Positions 44,362-55,069 of a DNA stretch of 64,000 bases are shown in pieces (the stretch's first letter is position 1; each line of letters begins with the position of its first letter). The DNA lies in the NCBI RefSeq assembly GCF_009933255.1, contig NZ_MAEI01000002.1, positions 248,001 to 312,000 of the forward strand, given 5' to 3'. The DNA comes from Enterococcus diestrammenae (GTDB lineage Bacteria; Bacillota; Bacilli; Lactobacillales; Enterococcaceae). The notes beneath the pieces were generated by a model. That model saw nothing but the letters and a program-made list of their open reading frames with translations, was not told where the DNA came from and did not search any database. A program made the translations under genes and the position numbers.

Positions 44362-45063
44362 ATGAGTTATATTGAAGTCGTTGATGAAGTTAAAGAATAT
44401 AAAATGGGAGATACTATTATCACCGCCAATGATCATGTGACTTTTTCCGTGGAACAAGGGGAAATTGCGGTGATCTTGGGTCCCAGTGGTGCAGGGAAAT
44501 CGACCGTGCTCAATATTCTAGGCGGGATGGATACCTGCGACTCAGGTCGGGTGGCTATCGATGGGATTGATATTGCCGGTTTTAATGAAAAACAGCTGAC
44601 AGATTATCGACGCAATGATGTGGGGTTTGTCTTCCAGTTTTACAATTTAGTTCCCAATTTGACGGTCAAGGAAAATGTCGAGTTGGCCTCGCAAATCGTT
44701 GCGGATGCTGAAGATGCCGAGGATATTTTGTTGAAGGTGGGTTTAGGAAAACGCATGAATAATTTTCCTGCCCAATTGTCCGGTGGCGAGCAACAACGGG
44801 TGACCATCGCCCGAGCTTTGGCTAAAAAACCAAAGCTGTTACTTTGTGATGAACCCACTGGGGCGCTGGATTATGAAACAGGGAAGCAGATTCTACAGCT
44901 GTTGGAAGATGCTGCCCACCAGATGGGCACGACGGTTGTAATCATAACCCACAATTCAGCAATTGCACCAATGGCTGATCGCGTCATTCGAATCAATGAT
45001 GCGAAGGTTCGTAGCCAGACCCAAAATCCAAGCCCGACGCCAATTGCAGCGATTGAATGGTAG
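44362..45063 (+). CDS. ABC transporter ATP-binding protein (MacB/LolD-like)
   Basis: A 233-residue ATPase: Walker [11 protein letters not shown]-loop [10 protein letters not shown], signature LSGGEQQR, Walker [13 protein letters not shown] and H-loop ITHN. The sequence is of the MacB/LolD/FtsE type that pairs with FtsX-like permeases, here the next gene, which starts ten bases downstream. TAGGAGG precedes the ATG. Substrate unknown. Such Gram-positive pairs often export or sense antimicrobial peptides or membrane components; that is family knowledge, not seen here. Confidence 0.92.
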   Translation: MSYIEVVDEVKEYKMGDTIITANDHVTFSVEQGEIAVILGPSGAGKSTVLNILGGMDTCDSGRVAIDGIDIAGFNEKQLTDYRRNDVGFVFQFYNLVPNLTVKENVELASQIVADAEDAEDILLKVGLGKRMNNFPAQLSGGEQQRVTIARALAKKPKLLLCDEPTGALDYETGKQILQLLEDAAHQMGTTVVIITHNSAIAPMADRVIRINDAKVRSQTQNPSPTPIAAIEW

Positions 45064-45073
45064 GTGTTCGCAG

Positions 45074-48000
45074 ATGAAGCAAGCATTGTTGAAATCTAGT
45101 CTTCGGGAAATTCGTAAGGCGCCTACCCGTTTCTTGTCAATTGTCGGCATTATCTTTTTAGGAGTGGCCTTTTTTGTAGGTATTGCAGCCACTGGGCCAG
45201 ATATGATTGATGCGGGGGAGCATTATTATGCTAAACAGAAGTTAGCGGATGTGGCGATTGTTTCTAGTCTTGGTTTGACCGAAGACGACTTAGCTTTGGT
45301 GGCTGACAACCAGCAAGTTTCAGCAGCACAAGCCCAAACTATGGTGGATTTGCAGCTAGCAAAGTTAGACAAAGTGGTCCGTTTTATGAGTTACGATCCC
45401 ACAGATGAGTTGAATCGGTATCATTTGGTAGCTGGGCGGTTACCAGAAAAGACTGGGGAGATAGCGCTAGATCAGGTGGCTGAATTGCACGGGGATTATA
45501 AAATTGGTGATACCTTTACCATCGAGCAAGCCGATGATTTATCAAATCAGTTGAAAAGTCATGAAGCCAAAGTGGTGGGGTTTGTCAATTCACCGGAGTT
45601 TATCGAAAATATGAGTCGGGGAAAGACGTCTGTCGGTTCTGGGACGGTGGATTATTTTGCGGTGGTTCCCAAAGCTGATTTGGTGGCAACAAGTTTTACT
45701 CGAATCCTAGTTTCTTTTGATAAAAAGGCGACAGATACGGCGTACACTGATGCCTATGAAGAGCGGATTGCAAAAGGCATTGCTTCCTTAAAAGCGACCC
45801 TTAAGGCACGACCAGAAGCCCGCTTAGCTGAGGTCAAGGGCGTTGCCGAAAAACAGCTAGCTGAAATAAAAAAACAGATTACCGATGGTCAAGCGGCGTT
45901 GGATGACGGTGCCCATCAGCTGGAAGATGCCCAAAAACAATTAGAAACAGGCAAGGCCCAGTTAGCTACGCAAAAGCAAACCTTAAAAGAGCAGCTAGCG
46001 AAAGGGCAGCAAGCAATACAAGCAGCCTCTACGCAACTCGACCAGCAAGAAGCACAGTTAAAAACGCAAGAGGATGAGTTGAAAAAACAAGCAGCCGCTT
46101 TAGCAAAGTCTCAAAAAGAAGCAGCAGAACAACGCAAAGACTTGTTAGCTAAAAAAGTCGATCATGAGGAAAATGTGGCGGTTTTGAAGCAAATCAAAGA
46201 AGAAGAAAAAGTCATTTCAGCCTTGATGAAAAGTATTGCGGATACCACCGCCATCAAAGATGAGAAGCAACTCGCTCGTAGGATTACTAAAAATAAAAAT
46301 TCTTGGAGTGGGCAACTCGCTAAGTTACCGGAGACTGGTGAGCTTGTCAGTATGGTAAATGCGTTGGACAAAGAGAGTGATGCTCCCGCGCTCCAAACGC
46401 TGAGCACTAAGCTTGCAGCTTATCAAAAAGAGACGGTTGCTGAAGCTGAAAAATGGGCAGCTGCCGTTACGGAATATGAAGAAAATCTCAAGGCGTTGGA
46501 CCCGGAAAATTTCCATAAACAGGAAGTCAGTTTGCAGGAAGCACAAAATCAGTTGAAAACCGCGCAAAATCAATTGCAAGAAGGGCGCAATCAAGTAAGC
46601 CAGCAGCAACAAGACATGGAAACACAGCAAAAAGAAGGTGAAGCCCAGCTAGCACAGGCCCAGGCAACACTCACAGAAAAGGAAGCGACTTTGAAGAAGA
46701 ATGTCGCTGCTTATCAAGTTGAAACTTCAGAAAACATGCCTAAATTATTGGATGCGCAATTGCAGTTGAAAAATCAAAGTCGCCAATTGGCAGAAATGCA
46801 ACCTGCCGATTATCTTTTTTCCCAGCGACAGGACAATCCAGGGTACACCGAGTACAAGCAAAATGCCGATCGGATTTCCAGTTTAGCTACGGTCTTCCCG
46901 ATTATTTTCTTTCTAATTGCTGCTTTGGTGAGTTTAACTACGATGACGCGAATGATTGATGAAAAACGGGGAGAAATCGGAACGTTAAAGGCCTTAGGGT
47001 ATCGCAATCGTGAAATTGCTTCTAAATTTTTATTGTATTCCTTAACGGCGGGACTGATTGGTGGTCTTACCGGTTTGGCAGTTGGTTTTTATCTCTTTCC
47101 AACCATCATCATTCATGCCTATGGACAACTGTATAATCTGACAGAATTTGTGACACCATGGCGTTTATCCTACGGGCTGATTGCCATGGGCGTAGCTTTG
47201 ATGTGTACAGTAGGGATTGCGCTGATTGCTTTACGCTTTGATTTGCGGAGTACGGCGGCGACTTTATTGCGTCCGAAAGCTCCGAAAAGTGGTCGCCGTG
47301 TCTGGTTGGAGCGCATCAAACCCATCTGGCGTCGTTTAAGTTTTAATCAAAAAGTGACGATGCGAAACCTTTTTCGCTATAAAGCCCGGATGTTGATGAC
47401 GATCTTTGGAATTGCTGGGTGCATGTCGATGATTGTGACAGGCTTCGGTTTAAGAGATTCCATCAGTGAGATGGTGCCTTTACAGTTTGAAACCCTTTGG
47501 CGCTATCAAGGGATCGTGACTTTTGGCCAAACCGGGTCGACAGAACAAGTCAAAAACTATCAAACTGCTTTATCGGACTTGGAGGATTTTGATCAGGGGC
47601 TAGCGATTGCCAGCCAAAGCTACCAACTATCGGGAAATGGCCAAACGCCACAAGATGTCACTGTGTATGTGCCAGAAAATCCCGAGAAGATCGGCGCTTT
47701 TGTTCGCTTACAAGATCGCCAATCTAGTGAAGCCTATCAACTGACCGATGAAGGGGCAATCATTGACGAAAAACTAGCTAAACTTTTTAAACTTCAAGTT
47801 GGCGATACGATGAAATTAACAGGAAATGAAGACAAACAATATCCGATCCGAATCGCTGCCATTGCTGAAAATTATGTCGGGCATTTTGCTTACTTAACAC
47901 CGACTTACTACCAACAAGTATTTGGTGAAGTACCGGTTTATAATAGCGAGTTTTTACTTTTTTCAAATACACCGGATAGTAAAACCCAACAAGCAATAGC

Positions 48001-48487
48001 CCAAAACTTGATGGATTATCCTCAAGTCAGCAACGTCACCTTTATGACTGATTCCTCAGATGCTTTAGATGACACGGTACAGGTTTTGACGATTGTCGTT
48101 TGGGTATTGATTGTTTCTGCGGGGTTGTTGGCATTAATTGTTTTGTATAATTTGAATAACATCAATATAGCCGAGAGAATTCGCGAATTGTCTACCATCA
48201 AAGTGCTCGGGTTTCATACTAATGAATTGACGATGTACATTTATCGCGAAAATATTATTTTGACGATAATTGGGATTGGCGTGGGCCTGGTTTTGGGTTA
48301 TTTCGAACATCGTTACGTCTTGCAGACGGTGGAATTGGATATGCTGATGTTTGCACCGGACATTCATCCGCTGAGCTATCTTTATGCTAGTTTGATTACG
48401 ATTTTCTTTAGTTTTCTGGTGGGAATAATCGTGTATTTCAAATTGAAGAAAGTCGACATGATTGAAGCGTTGAAATCCAACGAATAA
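45074..48487 (+). CDS. Large FtsX-like ABC transporter permease with extracytoplasmic coiled coil
   Basis: A 1137-residue permease. One membrane segment (about 19-37) precedes a long extracellular region with an alpha-helical coiled coil rich in Gln, Lys and Glu (about 260-600; for example AALDDGAHQLEDAQKQLE). Three membrane helices follow at about 620-740 (FtsX core 1), then a second extracellular domain and a C-terminal FtsX core (about 1010-1130) ending MIEALKSNE. The ATG at 45074 follows AGGTG; the frame is open to 44963 inside the ATPase gene. The coiled coil resembles that of large LAB exporters and may reach into the cell wall. Confidence 0.9.
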   Translation: MKQALLKSSLREIRKAPTRFLSIVGIIFLGVAFFVGIAATGPDMIDAGEHYYAKQKLADVAIVSSLGLTEDDLALVADNQQVSAAQAQTMVDLQLAKLDKVVRFMSYDPTDELNRYHLVAGRLPEKTGEIALDQVAELHGDYKIGDTFTIEQADDLSNQLKSHEAKVVGFVNSPEFIENMSRGKTSVGSGTVDYFAVVPKADLVATSFTRILVSFDKKATDTAYTDAYEERIAKGIASLKATLKARPEARLAEVKGVAEKQLAEIKKQITDGQAALDDGAHQLEDAQKQLETGKAQLATQKQTLKEQLAKGQQAIQAASTQLDQQEAQLKTQEDELKKQAAALAKSQKEAAEQRKDLLAKKVDHEENVAVLKQIKEEEKVISALMKSIADTTAIKDEKQLARRITKNKNSWSGQLAKLPETGELVSMVNALDKESDAPALQTLSTKLAAYQKETVAEAEKWAAAVTEYEENLKALDPENFHKQEVSLQEAQNQLKTAQNQLQEGRNQVSQQQQDMETQQKEGEAQLAQAQATLTEKEATLKKNVAAYQVETSENMPKLLDAQLQLKNQSRQLAEMQPADYLFSQRQDNPGYTEYKQNADRISSLATVFPIIFFLIAALVSLTTMTRMIDEKRGEIGTLKALGYRNREIASKFLLYSLTAGLIGGLTGLAVGFYLFPTIIIHAYGQLYNLTEFVTPWRLSYGLIAMGVALMCTVGIALIALRFDLRSTAATLLRPKAPKSGRRVWLERIKPIWRRLSFNQKVTMRNLFRYKARMLMTIFGIAGCMSMIVTGFGLRDSISEMVPLQFETLWRYQGIVTFGQTGSTEQVKNYQTALSDLEDFDQGLAIASQSYQLSGNGQTPQDVTVYVPENPEKIGAFVRLQDRQSSEAYQLTDEGAIIDEKLAKLFKLQVGDTMKLTGNEDKQYPIRIAAIAENYVGHFAYLTPTYYQQVFGEVPVYNSEFLLFSNTPDSKTQQAIAQNLMDYPQVSNVTFMTDSSDALDDTVQVLTIVVWVLIVSAGLLALIVLYNLNNINIAERIRELSTIKVLGFHTNELTMYIYRENIILTIIGIGVGLVLGYFEHRYVLQTVELDMLMFAPDIHPLSYLYASLITIFFSFLVGIIVYFKLKKVDMIEALKSNE

Positions 48488-48522
48488 GCCGGTTGTCGAA
48501 AGTGTAGGAAAGGTATTTTTCT

Positions 48523-48621
48523 ATGGGGAAGAACAGACTAGAAATTAGCTGGCCAGCTTTCAAAAAACAGGTGAAAAGCTTATTAGAGGGAGCTGTTCCA
48601 GTTGATTTTCTGGATAAATAA
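48523..48621 (+). CDS. Small ORF upstream of oadG, 32 residues
   Basis: ATG at 48523 with AGGAAAGG ten bases upstream and a stop at 48621; the peptide begins MGKNRLEISWPAFKKQVK and ends VPVDFLDK. It lies 22 bp before oadG and 35 bp after the permease gene. I do not recognise it; it could be a small conserved subunit, a decayed biotin carrier or decarboxylase piece, or chance. Confidence 0.4.
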   Translation: MGKNRLEISWPAFKKQVKSLLEGAVPVDFLDK

Positions 48622-48643
48622 AAGGGAAAGGGAGTGTTCACGA

Positions 48644-48781
48644 ATGGAAATGAGTATGTTAGAATCTGGAATGGTGACAATCGTCTCCATGGGGATCGTG
48701 TTTTTGGTGCTAACTGTCTTATGGGGAGCGCTAGAGTTACTTCATAAGCTGGTGGCTGGAAGGGGGCAGTCAGATGGGTGA
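48644..48781 (+). CDS. oadG: Sodium-pump decarboxylase gamma subunit (OadG-like)
   Basis: A 45-residue protein (MEMSMLESGMVTIVSMGIVF as N-terminus) with one membrane helix followed by a short basic tail. The N-terminal LxSGxxxxxxGMGxVFxxL pattern is that of OadG_beta gamma subunits, which anchor and assemble oxaloacetate/methylmalonyl-CoA decarboxylase sodium pumps. GGGAG lies ten bases before the ATG. The stop TGA overlaps the oadB start by 8 bp. The charged C-terminal domain of full OadG is missing, as in short gamma subunits. Confidence 0.85.
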   Translation: MEMSMLESGMVTIVSMGIVFLVLTVLWGALELLHKLVAGRGQSDG

Positions 48782-49904
48782 TATTATTCGCAATATGGTT
48801 GAAACTTCAGGCTTTGCTGGACTAACTTGGCGCCACTTAGTGATGATTCTCATCGCCTTACTTTTTATTTACTTAGCTATTTTTAAAGAATATGAACCTT
48901 ATCTTTTGTTACCGATAGCTTTTGGGATTTTATTGGTAAACTTGCCTTTCACTGGCATTTTTGCTGGGCCGGCAAATGGGGAACCTGGGGGTTTGTTGTA
49001 TTATCTCTATCAAGGGACCAATCTAGGAATTTATCCACCGCTGATTTTCTTGTGTTTGGGAGCAGCGACTGACTTTGGTCCCTTAATTGCCAATCCTAAG
49101 ACATTGCTTTTAGGAGCGGCTGCTCAGTTTGGGATTTTTGCCGCCTTTTTTGGTGCCATTTTCCTTGGTTTGACTGGGGAAGAAGCGGCATCTGTTGGGA
49201 TTATCGGGGGTGCAGATGGACCGACAGCGATTTATTTAACGACTCGTCTGGCCCCACATCTATTGAGCGTCATCGCAATTGCTGCGTATTCGTATATGGC
49301 TTTGGTGCCGATTATTCAACCACCGATTATCAACGCCCTAACCACCGAGAGAGAGCGGAAAATCAAGATGACGATGAAGCGGACCGTCACTAAGAAAGAA
49401 CGAATTTTATTTCCAATTTTTACGACGATATTTGTTTCGTTAGTGGTGCCGGCCGCGACTACGTTGATCGGGTGTTTGATGTTAGGCAATCTGATTCGGG
49501 AATCTCAGGTGGTACCTAAAATCACGGAAACACTTCAAAATGCCATGATGTATATAGTGACGATTATCTTGGGCCTGACAGTAGGAGCGAAAGCCGAAGC
49601 TGAGATCTTTTTATCGGCCACCTCTTTAAAGATTATTTTCTTGGGACTGGCTGCCTTTGCGATTGGCACCGCTACCGGGGTTTTATTTGGTAAAGTCATG
49701 TGTAAGTTGACGAAAGGTCAGATTAACCCGATGATTGGAGCAGCAGGGGTTTCAGCAGTGCCGATGGCGGCGCGGGTGGTGCACAAAGAAGGGCTGAAGA
49801 ACGATCCTTCCAATTACTTACTGATGCACGCAATGGGCCCTAATGTCGCTGGTATTATTGGTTCAGCCATAGCAGCAGGGACCTTGTTAGCTTTCTTTAG
49901 TTAG
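48774..49904 (+). CDS. oadB: Sodium ion-translocating decarboxylase beta subunit
   Basis: A 376-residue membrane protein of the OadB/MmdB/GcdB family that couples decarboxylation of a carboxybiotin carrier to sodium export. The conserved GGADGPTAIYLT (D148) is the sodium-binding motif, and GAAGVSAVPMAARV is the second conserved site. About nine hydrophobic segments are visible. The carboxyltransferase alpha subunit and the biotin carrier are not adjacent, so they must lie elsewhere or be absent. It is cotranslated with oadG and ends at a terminator. Confidence 0.92.
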   Translation: MGDIIRNMVETSGFAGLTWRHLVMILIALLFIYLAIFKEYEPYLLLPIAFGILLVNLPFTGIFAGPANGEPGGLLYYLYQGTNLGIYPPLIFLCLGAATDFGPLIANPKTLLLGAAAQFGIFAAFFGAIFLGLTGEEAASVGIIGGADGPTAIYLTTRLAPHLLSVIAIAAYSYMALVPIIQPPIINALTTERERKIKMTMKRTVTKKERILFPIFTTIFVSLVVPAATTLIGCLMLGNLIRESQVVPKITETLQNAMMYIVTIILGLTVGAKAEAEIFLSATSLKIIFLGLAAFAIGTATGVLFGKVMCKLTKGQINPMIGAAGVSAVPMAARVVHKEGLKNDPSNYLLMHAMGPNVAGIIGSAIAAGTLLAFFS

Positions 49905-49922
49905 TAATCATAATCGTCAAGA

Positions 49923-49954
49923 AACTTGTCAGATCGGTGTCTGGCAAGTTTTTT
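49923..49954 (+). terminator. Intrinsic terminator after oadB
   Basis: ACTTGTCAGA (49924-49933) pairs with TCTGGCAAGT (49940-49949), with one G-T, followed by six T's. Confidence 0.9.
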
Positions 49955-49973
49955 GTAGATAAAGAACTTATCA

Positions 49974-50352
49974 AAATTAAGCTCCAAAAAGCTTGATGTA
50001 TTAGTAATTAAGTGGCCTATCATGCCGTCATTGTGATGCCCGAAAAAGGTGAAATTTAGCGACCTAGGAATTGGGTTGACGGTAGCTAGACCGGCAAAAG
50101 CCAAACGAAAAAGCTGTTTGTCTTTGCTAGTTCATCTTAACAGTGTCTGTTTAGATGAACTGTATGCGCAAACGCATCTTTAGCTTTGCCTTGCGCATTC
50201 AAACTCAGAGTAAGTGGTGCAAGCACCACAACTCTAAGTAATTCATTAGGCATCTTTAGAGCGACTGTCAATCCAATTCTACTACGCTAAATCTCACCTT
50301 TTTCACGGTACGTCTGCTACCCTACAAGAAACTAATTGCTGGATTTACGAAC
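49974..50352. repeat. Palindromic intergenic element A (about 380 bp)
   Basis: Outer flanks (AAGCTCCAAAAAG... on the left, TTTCACGGTA... to GGATTTACGAAC on the right) are shared with the short copy near 60,400. Inside is an inverted repeat: GAAAAAGGTGAAATTTAGC-N8-AATTGG (50042-50074) against the complement at 50273-50304. Within it are three further hairpins: AGTTCATCTTAACAG/CTGTTTAGATGAACT (50129-50161), ATGCG/CGCAT (50164-50177) and GTGGTGC/GCACCAC (50214-50229). No protein is encoded. Confidence 0.8.
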
Positions 50353-50428
50353 TCGCGAGGTCGTTCCATGGCGTTTTATCTGATTGTCAAACACCTTGTA
50401 CACTAACAAAATAGTAGGAGGCTATCGT

Positions 50429-50524
50429 TTGCACCTGCGAATTGCGACATTACGAAGGCATTTGGCGAAATTTGGTAGGAAAACTGGGCTTAAAGTGCTT
50501 CTTAAGAGACAATCTTTGTTATAA
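50429..50524 (+). CDS. Possible small cationic peptide, 31 residues
   Basis: TTG at 50429 lies eight bases after GTAGGAGG (50413-50420) and starts MHLRIATLRRHLAKFGRK; stop TAA at 50522-50524. Nine Lys/Arg and no acidic residue give a strong positive charge. A promoter candidate TTGTCA-17-CAAAAT (50384-50412) is present. It may be chance; the frame ends in the -10 box of the next promoter. Confidence 0.3.
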   Translation: MHLRIATLRRHLAKFGRKTGLKVLLKRQSLL

Positions 50525-50525
50525 T
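50517..50525 (+). promoter_or_regulatory. Extended -10 promoter of the phospho-beta-glycosidase gene
   Basis: TGTTATAAT (50517-50525) carries a perfect TATAAT with the extended TG; the -35 (TTCTTA, 50499) is weak and closely spaced. Confidence 0.6.
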
Positions 50526-50587
50526 ATCCTTGATAGCGGGAGTTACCTGCTAAGAATGAAAAACGAATCGAACTAGGATCAAGCTAG

Positions 50588-52042
<1,455 letters not shown>

Positions 52043-52162
52043 GATGAGCCCTGCAGCCAAAAGCAGTATGTTTGCTTTTGGTTGCTTTTTACATAAGAAA
52101 TAGCGTTTCATCAATGTCTCTTGAGGACCAGTCAATTGTTAGAAAGAAAAGGAAGTGCCAAA

Positions 52163-53323
52163 ATGAAAGCCTGTGGAATCATCGTGGAGTACAATCCGTT
52201 TCATAACGGTCACCTTTACCATGCGCAAAAAGCTCGTGAATTGTCAGGGGCCGAGGTGGTGGTAGCTTGTATGAGTGGCAATTTTCTGCAACGAGGAGAG
52301 CCAGCTATTACGGATAAATGGTTACGGAGTCGGGCGGCTTTAGCCAATGGCGTTGATTTGGTAATTGAACTTCCCCTGTGCTGGTCTTTACAAGCAGCGG
52401 ATTATTTTGCTAAGGGCGGGATTAAAATCTTGCAAGCGATTGGTTGCCAAGCTTTGTGCTTTGGGACAGATCACCAAGATGCTTTTGATTACCAAGCTTT
52501 TGGCAGGTTTGCCCATGAAAAGCGGCTAGCGATTGATATAGCTTATCGCGCGTTACATGATGAAAAATTAAGTTACCCACAAAAAATGAACCAGGTGTTC
52601 ACTCGCTTGTATCCAGAAATGCAGCTCAGTGGTGCCATGCCGAATCATATTTTAGGGTTGGCTTATGCCAAAGAAAACGCCAACTATCCTCACCCTATGA
52701 CGTTATACCCATTACCACGAGCGGGAGCAGGCTACCATGATCACAAACTTTCCGATCAGCCCATCGCTAGTGCCACTGGGATTCGTGAAGCAATTGCAAA
52801 GCACCAGTCAGTCAGCAATTTTGTCCCTGACCAAACACTTCAAAGCTTACAAGAACAACAGGTAACTTGGGAAAAACTCTGGCAGTTCCTTCGTTATCGG
52901 CTTCTCTCTACAACAGCTGCTGAGTTACGGCAGATTTACCAGATGTCAGACGGGTTGGAGCAACGCATGTTAGGGGCTGTGACCCAAGCCACCAGTTTTT
53001 CTGATTTTCTACAAGCGGTAAAATCAAAACGATATACGTGGACTCGCTTGCAGCGCTTGTGCTGTTATGTTTTATTGAATATCCAGGACCAAGAGATGCG
53101 ACAAGCCTGGCAAGAGGAGCAGCTGCGGATTTTAGGGTTTAACGCCACCGGACAGGCCTTTTTACGACAACAAAAAAAACAACTGACTGCCGAGGTTGTC
53201 AGTCGGATAGGCAAACCAACGACGATACAGCAGGAATTGATGGTGCGAGGAGATCAGATTTATCGTCTGGGGGATGAGCGAATTCCCGAGCAAACGATCG
53301 GGCGGATTCCTATTCGTATCTAA
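52163..53323 (+). CDS. tmcAL: tRNA(Met) cytidine acetate ligase
   Basis: A 386-residue nucleotidyltransferase-like enzyme (YlbM) that forms N4-acetylcytidine at the wobble base of elongator tRNA-Met. The N-terminus GIIVEYNPFHNGHLYH contains the HxGH-type adenylate motif, followed by MSGNFLQRGEPAI and FGTDHQDA. The ATG at 52163 has AAAGGAAG upstream; an in-frame start at 52121 is unsupported. It is followed 98 bp later by a YebC/YeeN-family gene. Confidence 0.93.
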   Translation: MKACGIIVEYNPFHNGHLYHAQKARELSGAEVVVACMSGNFLQRGEPAITDKWLRSRAALANGVDLVIELPLCWSLQAADYFAKGGIKILQAIGCQALCFGTDHQDAFDYQAFGRFAHEKRLAIDIAYRALHDEKLSYPQKMNQVFTRLYPEMQLSGAMPNHILGLAYAKENANYPHPMTLYPLPRAGAGYHDHKLSDQPIASATGIREAIAKHQSVSNFVPDQTLQSLQEQQVTWEKLWQFLRYRLLSTTAAELRQIYQMSDGLEQRMLGAVTQATSFSDFLQAVKSKRYTWTRLQRLCCYVLLNIQDQEMRQAWQEEQLRILGFNATGQAFLRQQKKQLTAEVVSRIGKPTTIQQELMVRGDQIYRLGDERIPEQTIGRIPIRI

Positions 53324-53421
53324 ACTGATAGAAAACTCTTCACAGATTGCCATCAGACAAGTATAATAGACAAGGACGTTTTTTTCGAAATAACAACAAA
53401 AACAGAAAGCGAAGTGTAATT

Positions 53422-54141
53422 ATGGGTCGTAAATGGGCAAACATCGTTGCAAAGAAAACAGCCAAGGACGGTGCGAACAGTCGGGTCTATGCTAAATTTG
53501 GTATTGAGATCTACGCTGCCGCAAAATCAGGTGATCCGGATCCCCATTCCAACCAAAAATTGCGTTTTGTTATTGAACGAGCAAAAACTTACAATGTGCC
53601 CCGGCATATTATCGATCGGGCCATCGAAAAAGCAAAAGGCTCTGGCGACGAAAACTATCAAGAACTACGCTATGAAGGCTTTGGTCCCAATGGCTCCATG
53701 GTGATTGTGGACGCTTTGACGAATAACGTTAATCGGACAGCTGCCGATGTGCGGGCGGCTTTTGGTAAAAACGGCGGGAACATGGGTGTTTCCGGTGCGG
53801 TTGCTTATATGTTTGATAACACTGCCTTGTTTGGTTTTGCCGGCGACGATGCCGATGAGATTTTAGAATATTTGATGGAAAAAGACATTGATGTGCGGGA
53901 TGTGGAAGCCGAAGATGGACAAATCATCGTTTACGGTGAACCAGAAGATTTTAGTACGATTGATGCAGCCTTGAAAGAAAAAGGCATCAGCGAATTTACT
54001 GTTGCCGAACTGCAAATGGTTCCTCAAAATGAAGTTAGCCTTGAAGGAGAAGACTTAGAAACATTTGAAAAAATGTTGGATGCGCTAGAAGATTTAGAAG
54101 ATGTCCAATCTGTCTACCATAACGTTTCTTTAGATGACTAG
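53422..54141 (+). CDS. YebC/PmpR-family protein (YeeN type)
   Basis: A 239-residue protein starting [20 protein letters not shown], the YeeN variant of YebC/TACO1. These proteins are described as transcriptional regulators or as translation factors that ease stalling at proline stretches. Conserved parts include [19 protein letters not shown] and [14 protein letters not shown]. The ATG at 53422 is the family start although its Shine-Dalgarno (GCGAAGTG) is weak; 25 extra in-frame codons upstream are non-homologous in character. It ends in a bidirectional terminator. Confidence 0.9.
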   Translation: MGRKWANIVAKKTAKDGANSRVYAKFGIEIYAAAKSGDPDPHSNQKLRFVIERAKTYNVPRHIIDRAIEKAKGSGDENYQELRYEGFGPNGSMVIVDALTNNVNRTAADVRAAFGKNGGNMGVSGAVAYMFDNTALFGFAGDDADEILEYLMEKDIDVRDVEAEDGQIIVYGEPEDFSTIDAALKEKGISEFTVAELQMVPQNEVSLEGEDLETFEKMLDALEDLEDVQSVYHNVSLDD

Positions 54142-54167
54142 AAGCTGATTTGATAAGCAGAACAACT

Positions 54168-54214
54168 AAAAAATACCGTTTCAAGAGTTTACTATCTTGA
54201 AACGGTATTTTTTT
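54168..54214. terminator. Bidirectional terminator after the YebC-family gene
   Basis: AAAAAATACCGTTTCAAGA (54168-54186) pairs perfectly with TCTTGAAACGGTATTTTTT (54195-54213), also serving the converging membrane gene. Confidence 0.95.
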
Positions 54215-54278
54215 AAGGGGAAGAAAGGTAAAAACTTAGCCAAAGAAAATGCTAGATTAACGATTGGACTTACGTTAC

Positions 54279-54893
54279 TTAGGTGGGCGGCTCATCTTTT
54301 GAGGAGTCTTGTTGGGCTTTGATCTGAGTTTGGACCTCTTTAAGCATTTCCTGTAATTTTGATTCTTTTTGCTTCAAAACCACCAAATCTTCTTTTATCT
54401 CACTTTCTTTTTCCTTTTCTGGCGGCCGGATCAAAAAGTTGATGGCGATAGCGACGAAGGTACCGATAAAGGTGTCAATCACCCGCTGAAGGGCGAAATA
54501 GATTGACTCGCTACGGGTGACGCTGAGGGTGATTAAGAGCATGGTGGCAATGGCTGAAACAATGCCGGCATTGTTATTGATTCCGTCTGAGAGAATGATA
54601 ATTAAGGCGACGAGTAAAGGCAGTAAAAAGAGTTCTAAAAGAAAATCTTGATGGACATATTGTTTGATAAAGAAATAGAAAATCGCAAAAAGCCCCCCCA
54701 TGGAATTTCCTAATACTCGAGAACGACCAAAGGAGACGGTAGTAGTAAGGTCTTGACGGAGGGAGAAAACTGCAGCCAAAGCGGCGATTAATGGTTCTCG
54801 GCGATCGGTAATTTTAAAAAGTAAGATGCAGATCATGACAGCCAAGGCAGTTTTCATGGTACGCATACCGATTCGAAAGCGCCCGATGTGCAT
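54279..54893 (-). CDS. Aromatic acid exporter-like (FUSC/ArAE) membrane protein with coiled-coil tail
   Basis: A 204-residue protein. About four to five hydrophobic helices occupy residues 10-150, beginning FRIGMRTMKTALAVMICILL; this N-terminus is like that of the ArAE_1/DUF939 proteins. The C-terminal 50 residues are a charged helix (KEKESEIKEDLVVLKQKES), probably a coiled coil. The start at 54893 has AAAGGA ten bases upstream; the frame continues to 54950. It is divergent from a longer paralogue. Substrate unknown. Confidence 0.8.
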   Translation of the reverse strand: MHIGRFRIGMRTMKTALAVMICILLFKITDRREPLIAALAAVFSLRQDLTTTVSFGRSRVLGNSMGGLFAIFYFFIKQYVHQDFLLELFLLPLLVALIIILSDGINNNAGIVSAIATMLLITLSVTRSESIYFALQRVIDTFIGTFVAIAINFLIRPPEKEKESEIKEDLVVLKQKESKLQEMLKEVQTQIKAQQDSSKDEPPT

Positions 54894-54911
54894 CGGCTTC
54901 ACATCCTTTCT

Positions 54912-54940
54912 GTTATAATGAGGTAGGCAGAAAAAGTCAG
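54912..54940 (-). promoter_or_regulatory. Promoter of the minus-strand exporter-like gene
   Basis: On the minus strand CTGACT (54940-54935), 17-base spacer, TATAAC (54917-54912), giving a very short 5' leader. Confidence 0.6.
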
Positions 54941-55069
54941 TATTCTTCATTAATTTAATGATATCGGAAAAAGATTTGAATTACCAATGATTCAAAGTTT
55001 TCAGGTACAATAGAAATAGAAGTTTCTTTAGTGGAAAAAGAAACGCGATTTTAAATGAGGAGGAAAGGG

